Shown here: piece by piece, positions 26,878-36,218 of the stretch
Numbering within the stretch: position 1 is the first letter of the stretch
How the letters are laid out: each line of letters starts with the position of its first letter
Assembly: GCA_949320185.1 (NCBI GenBank)
Contig: CASGHK010000024.1
Coordinates: forward strand, 1-64,000
Reading direction: 5' to 3'
Length of the DNA stretch: 64,000 bases
Source of the DNA: an uncultured Methanomicrobiales archaeon
GTDB taxonomy: Archaea; Halobacteriota; Methanomicrobia; Methanomicrobiales; Methanospirillaceae
The notes under the pieces: generated by a model
Seen by the model: the letters and a program-made list of their open reading frames with translations, nothing else
Told to the model about the DNA's origin: nothing
Databases searched by the model: none
Program-made: the position numbers and the translations under genes

Positions 26878-27758
26878 TTTCGCCTGTTGAACGACCATGC
26901 GAGTACACCAAGAATAATCGCCGTGACCACGACAACGAGTGATGATGTCTTCCTAATCCATAAAAAAGTACTGATCGGCCCTTCGGCGGTCGCGGTCCTG
27001 CTGAGCAGCTGGTCCACGAAGGTCGTCCTTTTGGCCAGTCGCTGGATAAAGAGATCGTTATCACAATGAGGAAGACCTTGCATGGCGTTGATGAAGAGAC
27101 TTGCATCCCCGATTACTATCACGTGACCCGTGCCCACATCCTCTTCTGCAGCGAGGGGATAGCGGGTCAGAGTCTCCGATCTATTAACCAATCGGTTTCC
27201 ATCTTTATCGATCCATGAAAGATATGTGGTATTCAAAATAGAGGTGCCTCCTGAAACAGCAACCGGGTGATTGAATACGATCTTAGAAAGGCCTGAGACC
27301 AGGTCTGTATCTGAAGCCGGATATCCAACGGGTGCATCGGCAACTTCAAACTCGCGGTCAAGGCTCAGAAGGTTGCCGCGTTCGAACCTGACAGATGAGC
27401 CGATTGCCAGGAGGATCTCATTTCCCGAGCCAAAATCATCGACAATTACCAGGGTATTACCGTCGGTGAGATAGTCCCGATACGCCTCTTTTTCCGGTTC
27501 GGTCGGTTTTCTACCAGGAGCGATAATGAGGAGCGTCGTGTCCCTTTTCCCTTCGACTTCGTCAAGATCTTCGATCATCCTTGCCCCACCGGTCTCAAGC
27601 CTGTCGAAAAACTGGGACGTTCCGTTCCATTGCTGATTGTACCTGCTAAATTCAGCATCGGTGGCGGAGAGATGGACGAAGAGTGTCACGGCCGCGATGA
27701 TCAGAAGCAGGCCAACTGCGGCATCGGCAACCCGGGAAGACGCTGAATCAGTTCTCAT
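26874..27758 (-). CDS. DUF4350-like membrane protein
   Basis: 294 residues with an N-terminal span (VGLLLIIAAVTLFVHLSA) and a C-terminal span (SLVVVVTAIILGVLAWSF) enclosing a soluble domain presumably outside or at the membrane face. The segment NTLVIVDDFGSGNEIL, then a VIVIGDASLFINA strand, is the GATase-like core of DUF4350. Such proteins recur in MoxR-DUF58 operons of archaea and actinobacteria with unknown function. It is coupled to the small gene upstream (11-nt overlap) and to moxR downstream. Confidence 0.75.
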   Translation of the reverse strand: MRTDSASSRVADAAVGLLLIIAAVTLFVHLSATDAEFSRYNQQWNGTSQFFDRLETGGARMIEDLDEVEGKRDTTLLIIAPGRKPTEPEKEAYRDYLTDGNTLVIVDDFGSGNEILLAIGSSVRFERGNLLSLDREFEVADAPVGYPASDTDLVSGLSKIVFNHPVAVSGGTSILNTTYLSWIDKDGNRLVNRSETLTRYPLAAEEDVGTGHVIVIGDASLFINAMQGLPHCDNDLFIQRLAKRTTFVDQLLSRTATAEGPISTFLWIRKTSSLVVVVTAIILGVLAWSFNRRK

Positions 27759-28023
27759 TTCTACCCTGTATCTCCATCGCCGGATACCATACTACTTTCA
27801 TGATCGGCCAGTGCTGCTCCGGGGGAGAGAACCGGGGCTTGATGTATCCGTGGTCGTACTTCGATGCGGAGACTGCGTAATGGTTGGCCATCCACAAGAA
27901 AGGAACTGAGTCAGATGGAGGGCAGGATGAGGTGTCATACTTGTCAAAGCCGGCAAGGAGGATGCGATTATCCTCAATACCATCGAACACCCGGGTGATC
28001 CACCGGATCAAAGAACTTATCAC
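27748..28023 (-). CDS. 91-residue protein of unknown function, coupled on both sides
   Basis: The ATG (28023) overlaps the stop of the large upstream gene (ATGA), and the frame ends 11 nt inside the DUF4350-like gene. A frame that fits so exactly between two coupled genes is probably real. The product is soluble, rich in aromatic residues (seven Trp/Tyr in the second half) and has two prolines in SPPEQHWP. No signal peptide or known motif is seen. It may be a subunit specific to this lineage. Confidence 0.55.
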   Translation of the reverse strand: MISSLIRWITRVFDGIEDNRILLAGFDKYDTSSCPPSDSVPFLWMANHYAVSASKYDHGYIKPRFSPPEQHWPIMKVVWYPAMEIQGRNEN

Positions 28024-29828
28024 CCCTCATGCTCGGTTCCCTCCGTGAGCACAGTGATGAAAGACTCCCTTGCTACTTGAAGGTCATCCTCCGTCGGATT
28101 GTTCTCCGCATACTGGATCTTCTCATGGACTTCGACAAGCCGCTTGAGTTGGGGACCGTACGGCCATTTTGCGAACAGTTCAGAAAGGTCTCTGGGCGTT
28201 TCGGACCTGAGATGGAGGTCGGGGTGCCTTGCATCCATCTCGAAGACGAGTCGTCGATACGTCTCCTTAATCGTTGCACGTCCGTCGATGCGCCCATCGA
28301 CGGTCATGACAACCGTGTCCGCTATGGAATTCGCTTCCTCGAGAGACGGGAGAGGAGGAGGTTCGAAGGTGATCTCCGGCACATTAACCGTAATAACGGT
28401 GGCAACAGGCTCTTCTTCGGGCCGCTTCTTTCGCAGGAAAAAAATCGAGCCGATTATCGCACCTCCAAACCCAAACAGATAGACGATTGAAGTGAGCCAC
28501 TCCAGGTGCTGTGGGATGTCTACGGTGACGGAGGGGGATGTCGAGCCGGCGAGAGGAAGATCATCCGACTCGAACCACGCTGTCAGCGTCCTCGTTCCGG
28601 TGGGCAGAGGCCCAGTGGAGATCGAGAACTCCCCGTCATCCCCCGTGAAACCCGTCTCTAACGAGGTTCGACCGTCGACGTTGACATACACTCGTGCTCC
28701 CCGAACAGGGACACCAGTCTGAGTAACCAAGCGTCCGGATCCAATAGCGACCCACGTTCCGTTCAACGAGACAACCCTGGCATCAAGGGAGATGGAAGTA
28801 TTTGTCATGTCGACGGTGAAGTTCGTGACTTTTGACAACATCGTGTCGAGAGATGCGTACGCTGTATGGGTGCCGGCCCTCCCCTTCTCGATCCGGAATG
28901 GGATCGAGAAACGCCTATTTGCATCCGATAGAGCGCCCCCGATCAGGTGACCATCAACGAACACATCGACGCGAGTCCCTTCGGCTGCCAGGACAGTCCC
29001 ATTCAATCCCAGAGTGTCCCCGTATGTCCCATTTGATGGGAAGACACCCAGGATGAGCGCTGATGGAGGAAGGCAGAGGACAGATTGGGAAGCGCACCAT
29101 TCGTCTTGGATCTCCCGGATTTTTTCAGGGATCATCTTCTGACGCTGTTCCTGCTCCGTATCGATTTCATCCAGGATTTCCTTGAAATACCGTACCGATT
29201 GTTCAAACCGCTCTGTATCCAGTCCATAACTCCGGGAGATATTGATGATCTCGGAAGAGCGTGCGGCATACTCCTGGTAATTCCACCGGATGCTTGAGCG
29301 GAGCTCCTCTCCTCGAACTTCTACGGACTTTAGGCCGGATACATTCCCGTTTTTTAGGGATATCGCCTGCTCGGCCATCAGTTCGTCATAGGACCCTCGC
29401 TGTTCAACAAGCTCGCGAAGCGACCATAAGACAGCGTTGTTCTCGTCCTGAAACTTCCCGATTTGTGTATCCTTCAGGGCGAACTGAGCGACAAGATCGG
29501 AGAGTGACTGCCCGGACAGAGTAAACTGCTCAATACCGTCATCGGCTGATTCAAAGTCGCGATCCTTAATAGTCTGGACGATTGGGCCAGAGAGGTTCAG
29601 ACACATTGCCCATTCATTGAGAACGAGCGAGGCGTCGGTTCGGGTCAGGTTACCAGTCGCGAGTAGATCCTGATGGAATCCTGTCACCGATGAATCTCGA
29701 GCAGTGTACAGTACGGAGTCTTCCCCACTAGAAACAGAGACGATGAACGCGCCTGCGAGGACCCAGACCATCACCAGTAAGGCAATTCTGTCCACCAGGA
29801 CCTCACTTGATGTCGAACGAGATGTCAT
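28020..29828 (-). CDS. large membrane protein with Ig-like repeats and DUF4129-like tail
   Basis: 602 residues. An N-terminal membrane anchor (about residues 10-30) is followed by a helical, Gln/Glu-rich region to about 235 and by two or three beta-rich Ig-like modules (for example VDVFVDGHLIGGALSDANRRF, and VPVRGARVYVNVDGRTSLETGFTGDDGEF of carboxypeptidase-regulatory type). A second span lies near 460 (SIVYLFGFGGAIIGSIFFLRK). The cytoplasmic end resembles DUF4129 (ATIKETYRRLVFEM... PRDLSELFAKWP). The layout suggests a surface-exposed sensor or adhesin-like module linked to the AAA+ machine. Second gene of the operon. Confidence 0.75.
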   Translation of the reverse strand: MTSRSTSSEVLVDRIALLVMVWVLAGAFIVSVSSGEDSVLYTARDSSVTGFHQDLLATGNLTRTDASLVLNEWAMCLNLSGPIVQTIKDRDFESADDGIEQFTLSGQSLSDLVAQFALKDTQIGKFQDENNAVLWSLRELVEQRGSYDELMAEQAISLKNGNVSGLKSVEVRGEELRSSIRWNYQEYAARSSEIINISRSYGLDTERFEQSVRYFKEILDEIDTEQEQRQKMIPEKIREIQDEWCASQSVLCLPPSALILGVFPSNGTYGDTLGLNGTVLAAEGTRVDVFVDGHLIGGALSDANRRFSIPFRIEKGRAGTHTAYASLDTMLSKVTNFTVDMTNTSISLDARVVSLNGTWVAIGSGRLVTQTGVPVRGARVYVNVDGRTSLETGFTGDDGEFSISTGPLPTGTRTLTAWFESDDLPLAGSTSPSVTVDIPQHLEWLTSIVYLFGFGGAIIGSIFFLRKKRPEEEPVATVITVNVPEITFEPPPLPSLEEANSIADTVVMTVDGRIDGRATIKETYRRLVFEMDARHPDLHLRSETPRDLSELFAKWPYGPQLKRLVEVHEKIQYAENNPTEDDLQVARESFITVLTEGTEHEG

Positions 29829-30088
29829 TGAGAGAGCAACCCCATGATACGGTTTGCCACGATGTAGCCGAAGATAAGGATTCCTCCGGCAGCCAGGTAC
29901 TTCATTCGGCGAAGGTGGTCGGGCTGCAGCGATGAGGTGTCGATCAGGATGACAATGACCAGGAGACCGATCAAAGCCATCACGAAGAAGACCTCGAGGT
30001 CGAGCGTCCCCACAATCAGCATGAGCCCCACTATGACCATCATCCAGGTGATGAAGACCGCTGACGAGAGACCTCGCTTTCTGTTCAT
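29825..30088 (-). CDS. 87-residue membrane protein, first gene of MoxR operon
   Basis: Three hydrophobic segments (ITWMMVIVGLMLIVGTL, FFVMALIGLLVIVILI, LAAGGILIFGYIVANRI) in 87 residues, with a basic N-terminus and a basic loop LRRMKY. Family not recognised. Its stop overlaps the next start. A TATA-like run on the minus strand near 30112-30126 lies about 25 nt before the ATG and would drive all eight genes. Confidence 0.65.
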   Translation of the reverse strand: MNRKRGLSSAVFITWMMVIVGLMLIVGTLDLEVFFVMALIGLLVIVILIDTSSLQPDHLRRMKYLAAGGILIFGYIVANRIMGLLSQ

Positions 30089-30398
30089 GTCTGACTCATA
30101 GATGCCCCCACGTATTCTTATCTATTGCTGTTGGAGTTCTGGACTGGACCCTGTGATAGCTGACTTGAGGCGTCACGGTCACGATCGGAGGATAATCGGT
30201 TGAGTGGATGCTCATTCACCTGCTCTGTTGTGTCTCGAAAATACGACTGTCAACGGATTCGGAACCAGCCAATCATTTGGGACAGATGATCATACCGGGC
30301 CAATGCCTGGCGAAGGGTCCTCTCATTCTCTGATCGGCTAGAAATGGATACTGCCTTGGTCCATTGCGCCGATTTCTCGATCATCGGTTGGGACGCGA
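30089..30398. other. 310-nt gap, promoter of MoxR operon, otherwise empty
   Basis: Holds the TATA-like sequence ATAGATAAGAATA (minus strand, about 30113-30126) for the leftward operon. The rest shows no gene with a ribosome site or family match. Confidence 0.45.
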
Positions 30399-31757
30399 TC
30401 ACTGGTCGCACATTCTTCGTTGAACACCGATTATTGCCCGGACGTTCAGGATATAACAGAGGACGTACATGAACGCCATCGTGAAAGAATAGACATAGAT
30501 GGTCGCGACAGCAGTCAATCCGAGAGTGTAGGAGATGTAAAACCCCCCGACGACGAGCAGGGTGCGACTCGCATCCCAGGCCAGTTCCCAGTTGTTGTAA
30601 CCGTATACTTCGAGCCGATTGGTCGAGGAGACCACGAACTGCGCGAGAACCATGACGCTCAGAGGAATGATGAAGATGCCGGCGTCTTTCCACGCACTCC
30701 CGAAGACGAGTGGGAAGATGACAGGGAACGCGATCGCGGCAACGGTGATCACAGGGGCACCGAATACGAAGAGCCTGCGGGTAGTCTTCCGGTACAGCCC
30801 GAGGATCTCCTGTGGTTTAGTTCGTAGCAGTTCGGAACTTTCCCCATAGAATACCTGTGCAATGGAGCTTGAGATTAGAGAGATGGGCATCACCAGCATT
30901 GAATAACTCAGGGAAAAATAACCCACAATCTGAAAACCGAACAGGGTCGATATCAGGAGCGTCGGGGCCTGTAATGATAACTCATTTATCAGACCGGATG
31001 GGACGGAGAAGATAGGAAACCGTTTATATTTCAGGGCGGTGTCGATCAGTCTCTGTCGTTGCAGTGTTCGGGCCCTTGATACGAGTCTCGGGGTGATCAA
31101 ACCACCCAGGACACCGATTCCGATTGCCAGCGCACAGAATTCCCCGAAGATCAACCCGAATGAACCGAGTCCGAGCAGCCCCAGGGCGATCTTACTGACC
31201 GATCCGGATACACTCTGGAAGACTCCGGCTCGCGCGATCTGTCCGTACCCTCTTTCACGAAGCACCCAGTGAGTTACAATCCCAAAGGAGGACAAGAATA
31301 GAAAATATACACCAAGCAACCAGAAGTGCGGAGTTAGAAAACCCAGGTTCAGGCTCGCGGAGATCGAATCACCGAACACAACCAGTACGAACAGGAGCAC
31401 GAGCGTCATCACCCCTGTGATCGTAACAGAAAGGATCATGAGGTGCTCCGCTTCTTCGTCTGTCTCCGCCATCGGCACCGGGGTGTCGTACCGCAACGTA
31501 CTCAGGACAATCAGGATCGACAGAACCGAGGAGAAAATCGCGAGAGTCCCGTATTCCGCCGGCGGATAGATGCGCGTGAGAATCGGAACAAAGATCACTT
31601 TGAGTACCTGGGAGAGGGCTGTGCCGCTGCCTATGATCAGGACTCCTCGAAGAATAGGATCAGACGAAAGAAACGCGACGATCCGTTCTTTCATGACCGA
31701 GTATCTCGAACCAGGTTGGATCATTTTACGTATCATGAATGAAGGATCCTTCGCCAC
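30399..31757 (-). CDS. second polysaccharide flippase (Wzx-like)
   Basis: 452 residues, twelve or so hydrophobic spans. It opens with GSGTALSQVLKVIFVPILTR, PAEYGTLAIFSS and LRYDTPV, matching the first flippase of this window motif by motif. It should export a lipid-linked glycan made by the neighbouring island. The GTG at 31757 has GGAGTG seven nt upstream and a TATA-like GTATTAAACC about 30 nt upstream, so it is preferred over internal ATGs. The last gene before the more AT-rich glycan island begins. Confidence 0.85.
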   Translation of the reverse strand: MAKDPSFMIRKMIQPGSRYSVMKERIVAFLSSDPILRGVLIIGSGTALSQVLKVIFVPILTRIYPPAEYGTLAIFSSVLSILIVLSTLRYDTPVPMAETDEEAEHLMILSVTITGVMTLVLLFVLVVFGDSISASLNLGFLTPHFWLLGVYFLFLSSFGIVTHWVLRERGYGQIARAGVFQSVSGSVSKIALGLLGLGSFGLIFGEFCALAIGIGVLGGLITPRLVSRARTLQRQRLIDTALKYKRFPIFSVPSGLINELSLQAPTLLISTLFGFQIVGYFSLSYSMLVMPISLISSSIAQVFYGESSELLRTKPQEILGLYRKTTRRLFVFGAPVITVAAIAFPVIFPLVFGSAWKDAGIFIIPLSVMVLAQFVVSSTNRLEVYGYNNWELAWDASRTLLVVGGFYISYTLGLTAVATIYVYSFTMAFMYVLCYILNVRAIIGVQRRMCDQ

Positions 31758-32487
31758 CGTTCACACTCCAAAGGTTAACTGTCGGTTTAATACATATTTC
31801 GAATACATTGTCTCGATTAAAAACGTCGTCCCTCGACTCGGCTTTCAGGGTTGTATCCAGGTCGCCAACCCATCAGGATCCTTCAGAGAGGTCTGATCTG
31901 CAGTATTGCATGGACGACGCTCAGCCCAGTTCAGTCCTTACTTTTTCGCCCACACTCCCATTCTCTTCCATATGCTTCATTTTCGGTAAAGAATCATCGG
32001 GTTATCACCGCTGCAGGTGGAAAAATAAACCGTGACCGGTTCCGACAGAAGTCGTCTTGATGGAGTCTCGCTCCGACGATGTGTCAGGTTTCAATTCATG
32101 GATTTCAGTCCTACACAGGGCTCTCACTGAAGACCGGGGATTTCCATCATCTACTGGTTTTTTTCATGACTTCTTGGCGGCAGGGACTGAGCGGAGATGA
32201 CCACACAAGAGGGGTTTTGCCCTTATCCCCACGGACAGAATGAATGGGTCACAACACTACGTTTGTTCAGACCCATCAGAACCCGGACTCTTTCGCAGAG
32301 AGTTATGACAGGACTACTTTCCTCCGATCAATTCAGAGGGTGCTCAGGCACGGGTCGAAGGATTGAATAACTCTGGGGGAGAAGGGAGGTATCTGGGACT
32401 CCGTTCGATACCAGGTCAATTCGTTCCTCGATATGGATAGCGCATGAATCCGTTAATCCTGACACCCGTCCTGAATCCGGAGGCCCG
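31758..32487. other. 730-nt gap, no gene seen
   Basis: Except for the flippase promoter at its left edge (near 31785) and a GGAGG ribosome site at the right edge, no frame shows family resemblance. The base composition is more AT-rich than the core regions and the frames are short and broken, so decayed sequence is likely. Confidence 0.5.
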
Positions 32488-34455
32488 ATGAACCCGGTGC
32501 CATTCCTTCGTATTGCACTATCGAAGATCAGAGCTCTGCTGATTGATATATTTGCCACGAAATATCATCTCCTGTTATTCACTGGCACTGTTATTGGCAT
32601 CGTTGTTTCAGTTCTTATGAAACGGCCCGACTACACCGTCAGGGCGCTGATCTTTATTATCCCCGCAGCAGTCGTCTCCGTCCTTATATACTGGATCTAC
32701 AGAGGCAGGATACAGATCGAGGAGGCGCTTTTCACCAGAGAGGTGAAGAAAGAGACGCATTTGATAATTTTTTCCCTGATATTTAGTGTATCACTAATTT
32801 CTCTTCTTTTCGCTCCATACCGGCCCTGGTATTACCTTCTTCTCCTCGTTGTGCTCTATTGTCTCATCTTTCTTCAGATCGCCGGATCCAATCCAAACCC
32901 ATTCATCATCCTCTCTGAACTCAGCTGCGTCATGGGTAATCTGATCTTTGGATTGCATTTTAAATATCCTCTCTTTTTTGGATATACGGATATCATTCCA
33001 CACCTGTATCTCTCGAAGATCACATATCTATCGTCGCATATAATCCCCATCGATCTCGACAACACCTATGCAAACTTTCCGCTCTTTCATATAAATGTTG
33101 CAATCGGAAAGAGCATTCTTGGAGTTGACATCAGGATCGCATTCATCCTTCTCACATCGCTTGCATTTATCAGCCTGATCTGGTTAGTGTACCTTCTCGC
33201 CAATGAGATTCACCCGAATGTCCAGCTCTCATTGCTCATCAGTCTTGTCTTTGCATGCACACCCGCAGTGATAACGTATTCAACCTACGTGGTGACCCGT
33301 GTGATGGCCTTTATCGGGTTCGCATATCTCCTGTTCCTGGCGCAGAAGCGGATGAGAACCTCGATGAAAGCTCAATTCTCCGTGCTGATCATCATCATCT
33401 CGGTGTACATAATTCTCGTCCACCAGGTCTCCATTTTACAGATCATGCCATTGCTTCTCCTTTTGTTCGCCCTGGAACTCTTTGTCAATGACCTGGTCTC
33501 AATGCGACCTGACGTCCTGGCACTCATTACGGTTACGTTCTCCGCGTACTGGGTTTTTGTCTCCACCGTCATGTCAGAGATCATACTGACGAAGACCGAG
33601 TCCATCGGCACCGCCGAGATCACCCAGGTGCGGTCTTCGGTACAGGCAGGAAATGAATATATATTCCTATGGAATAATATCGACACGACGGTCACCGTCC
33701 TTTTAGTCCTCTTAGGTATCGGGTATCTTCTCTGGACGTACAGGGCGAAGTATGCCTCGGTGCTTGGGTTCTTTGCTCTTATCATGACCCCTCTCCGGTT
33801 CCCCAGTCCGTTGACCGCGTCGAGCCTCGCGATGATCACGTTTCGAACGGACCGGTTCGAACTCCTGCTAGCCCCATTCTATGCGATCGTCATTGGGGCA
33901 GGGTTCGTCTCGCTGTTTCATACCCTGAACAGAAACGCGGTGATGAGAAAGGTTGCACCTATCTGCTGCCTGCTCGTCTTCTCTTTCCTCTGTGCATCCG
34001 CACTCACCGGGGGCAATTCCTCGGACTGCGTGGACATCATTTCAAATGAGAGCAGGGTTTACTTCACGGATTCTGAGATGAAAGCCTTCGATTTTATCAC
34101 GAATAAGGTGACCTTCGGTTCCACGATCACGTCGGACCTGTACGCAGGTCGGATGTTCGAGAATCATCTGTTCAGTGGAACGCAAGCGTTGCAGCTCCCA
34201 TATTTTAATAAAAAAGATTCCCTATCGTCGCCGGAAAATTACACGTTCTCCGAGGGACTGCTCATCATGAGGAATCAGGAGTTCTTGAAGAACGGATTGC
34301 GATTCGATTCAGCGAGTGTGGATTACGGTGACACCATCTATCCCACTGAAAAAAATATCCAGAATTTTCGGCATATGGAAGAGGAATCGAACAAGGTTTA
34401 CGATAACAGGGACGTCTACATCCTCACGAATGAAAATTCTGTAATTCGCCGTTAA
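32488..34455 (+). CDS. large polytopic membrane protein, probable glycosyltransferase-like (GT-C type)
   Basis: 655 residues with about fourteen hydrophobic spans up to residue 510 and a soluble C-terminal part of about 145 residues. The layout resembles archaeal DUF2206-type and GT-C membrane glycosyltransferases, which use lipid-linked sugars. No DxD motif can be named with confidence, though charged residues after early spans (FGYTDIIPHLYLSK) are suggestive. GGAGG lies 4 nt before the ATG. Visibly richer in A and T than the core genes. Function by context: assembly of a surface polysaccharide or N-glycan. Confidence 0.6.
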   Translation: MNPVPFLRIALSKIRALLIDIFATKYHLLLFTGTVIGIVVSVLMKRPDYTVRALIFIIPAAVVSVLIYWIYRGRIQIEEALFTREVKKETHLIIFSLIFSVSLISLLFAPYRPWYYLLLLVVLYCLIFLQIAGSNPNPFIILSELSCVMGNLIFGLHFKYPLFFGYTDIIPHLYLSKITYLSSHIIPIDLDNTYANFPLFHINVAIGKSILGVDIRIAFILLTSLAFISLIWLVYLLANEIHPNVQLSLLISLVFACTPAVITYSTYVVTRVMAFIGFAYLLFLAQKRMRTSMKAQFSVLIIIISVYIILVHQVSILQIMPLLLLLFALELFVNDLVSMRPDVLALITVTFSAYWVFVSTVMSEIILTKTESIGTAEITQVRSSVQAGNEYIFLWNNIDTTVTVLLVLLGIGYLLWTYRAKYASVLGFFALIMTPLRFPSPLTASSLAMITFRTDRFELLLAPFYAIVIGAGFVSLFHTLNRNAVMRKVAPICCLLVFSFLCASALTGGNSSDCVDIISNESRVYFTDSEMKAFDFITNKVTFGSTITSDLYAGRMFENHLFSGTQALQLPYFNKKDSLSSPENYTFSEGLLIMRNQEFLKNGLRFDSASVDYGDTIYPTEKNIQNFRHMEEESNKVYDNRDVYILTNENSVIRR

Positions 34456-34780
34456 TTGAGGATAGAACACCATATATCAACAGATCCTTTGGGATATTCA
34501 AAAAGCGATCCGTGGGGGGAGGCACCAACATCTCATCGTTTCCTGGTTCAACGAGGAAACCGACAACAGCAGGTCCGCACCCCATAACCGGATCTTCTCC
34601 TTGAACTTGATGGCATAAATCACCCAACGACTGAATGAACCGCCAAGCCTCATGTAATCCGTAGCACTTGCAGGTACCTGGACTGGCAGTAATACCCGTT
34701 CCCGCTAATAACGACCAATTTCAATATTTCAAGGAGTCGATCAGGAGCTCTTTAATTATGTTCGTGTCGAGTCTCTTTGA
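34456..34780. other. 325-nt gap with an unexplained minus-strand open frame
   Basis: No complete gene. A minus-strand frame without stop runs from about 34702 to 34424 and reads like coding sequence but has no start signal; see findings. CTTTAATTATG at 34750-34760 is TATA-like and lies about 25 nt before the next gene's ATG. Confidence 0.4.
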
Positions 34781-35950
34781 ATGCTCAAGTACCTGATGGT
34801 AACCAGCAGTGGGCTCGAGAGTGGCGTTATAAAAAAAGCCTTTACTCAGGTGTCTGGGCTCAATTCTTTGGGGCTGCAATCGGAACTGGTCATCATCAGT
34901 GACCAAAACTTCCCGGATTTATCGGGGTCCGAATCATTCGTACGGATCGTTTCTTATGAAACACTGGACAGGCGCGACTTTTTCGGGAGACTGCGTCGTA
35001 TCGCCCGCCTCAGGAAAGAGATTCGGAGGATCATCCACACCCTGGGACCGTCCGATCTTTTATATCACCGTGGGCTCGAGCTGCATCTGTCGTACTATCC
35101 CTTCGCGTTCTTCAAACACCGAAATCGGTGCAAGATAATCTCGGAGCACCAGAGTATCGAGGTCCGACAGCGGTTGCTGTATGGCTCATACCTCTCTGCG
35201 ATTATTGCCCTGGTTGCAGGAGGAATCATTACGGGTCAGACAGATGGGATTATTGGCGTCACCGATGAGATCACATCGTACTGGAGCCGGAGGCTCTTCT
35301 GTCGCAAGATCCCCCATATTACCATACCCAATGGCTTCGATGTACGGTCTGTCCGCATTCGAACCCCCCCCAGCGGGGATTCGACAGATCTTCACCTCCT
35401 CTTCGTCGGGAATGTCAGCAGGTGGCACGGGCTCGATCGCCTCATCCGTGGGATCGCACGTTACCGGGGATCGATTCGCGTTCACCTTCATATCGTTGGC
35501 GATGGTGACGAACTTCAGAACCTTCAGGAATTAGCCAGGGTGATCGCCCCCGGGTCCCCTGTATATTTCCATGGAAATTACATCGGATCTCAGCTTGATC
35601 CGGTCTTTGATGAGTGCGATGTCGCGATCGGGAGTCTCGGAGTTCACCGGCAGGGACTCGCGCAAGCATCATCACTGAAGGTCAGGGAGTACTGCTCGCG
35701 AGGCATACCGTTCGTCCTCTCAAATCAGGACCCGGACTTTCCGGATTCCTTCGAATACTGTCTCCATCTTGAACCGACTGACGAACCGGTTGACGTGGTG
35801 GAGATTGTCACCTTCGCCTCCCGAATGCGGAACAGACCTTTGCATCCCGAGAAAATGCGATCCTTTGCCGAAAAGAACCTTGATTGGAGCGTGAAGACAG
35901 TAAAAACATTCACCTTCCTTGAAACGATGCATCCCCAGACCAGCCGATAG
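34781..35950 (+). CDS. glycosyltransferase family 4 (GT-B fold)
   Basis: 389 residues. The C-terminal half has the GT4 donor-site features: LLFVGNVSRWHGLDRLIRG, LHIVGDGDELQNL, VYFHGNYIG and CDVAIGSLGVHRQGLAQASSLKVREYCSRGIP, the last holding the nucleotide-sugar region although the classical EGxxxxxxE is not exact. The N-terminal half is the acceptor domain. A cytoplasmic or membrane-associated enzyme adding a sugar to the growing glycan. The TATA-like box about 25 nt upstream suggests a leaderless message. Confidence 0.82.
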   Translation: MLKYLMVTSSGLESGVIKKAFTQVSGLNSLGLQSELVIISDQNFPDLSGSESFVRIVSYETLDRRDFFGRLRRIARLRKEIRRIIHTLGPSDLLYHRGLELHLSYYPFAFFKHRNRCKIISEHQSIEVRQRLLYGSYLSAIIALVAGGIITGQTDGIIGVTDEITSYWSRRLFCRKIPHITIPNGFDVRSVRIRTPPSGDSTDLHLLFVGNVSRWHGLDRLIRGIARYRGSIRVHLHIVGDGDELQNLQELARVIAPGSPVYFHGNYIGSQLDPVFDECDVAIGSLGVHRQGLAQASSLKVREYCSRGIPFVLSNQDPDFPDSFEYCLHLEPTDEPVDVVEIVTFASRMRNRPLHPEKMRSFAEKNLDWSVKTVKTFTFLETMHPQTSR

Positions 35951-36201
35951 GTGATCTCGTCGATACAGGATGGTCGGTAAAAAAACAGTGAACAATATGC
36001 AGCAACCTGATCCGAACGTGGAATCAATACAAGCCCGAAAGAACCCTGAGATTCGATTACCAGGACGGCGTTCCTCTGTGCGCCCCTCAAGAACCGGGAC
36101 CCATCTCTGGTTCGTCCGGTTTGGATGTACCGAGTGATGACGGTTATAAGCTCATGCAGGGACCGAAGTGAGTCTTCCCATTGACGATGATAAGTGGGAA
36201 C

Positions 36202-36218
36202 GGTCTCATTATGAGACC
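36202..36218. repeat. inverted repeat straddling the DUF354 stop codon
   Basis: GGTCTCAT-T-ATGAGACC, two perfect 8-bp arms with one base between. The TAA stop of the leftward gene (36209-36211) lies across the centre. In RNA the arms could pair only with some melting at the centre. It is a possible 3' end structure or protein site. Confidence 0.55.

Noticed and set aside
28020-30088. CRISPR-associated or defence system reading of the MoxR operon
   Set aside because: No nuclease, helicase, reverse transcriptase or repeat array is present; MoxR with DUF58 and DUF4350 is a known non-defence arrangement, though its role is open.
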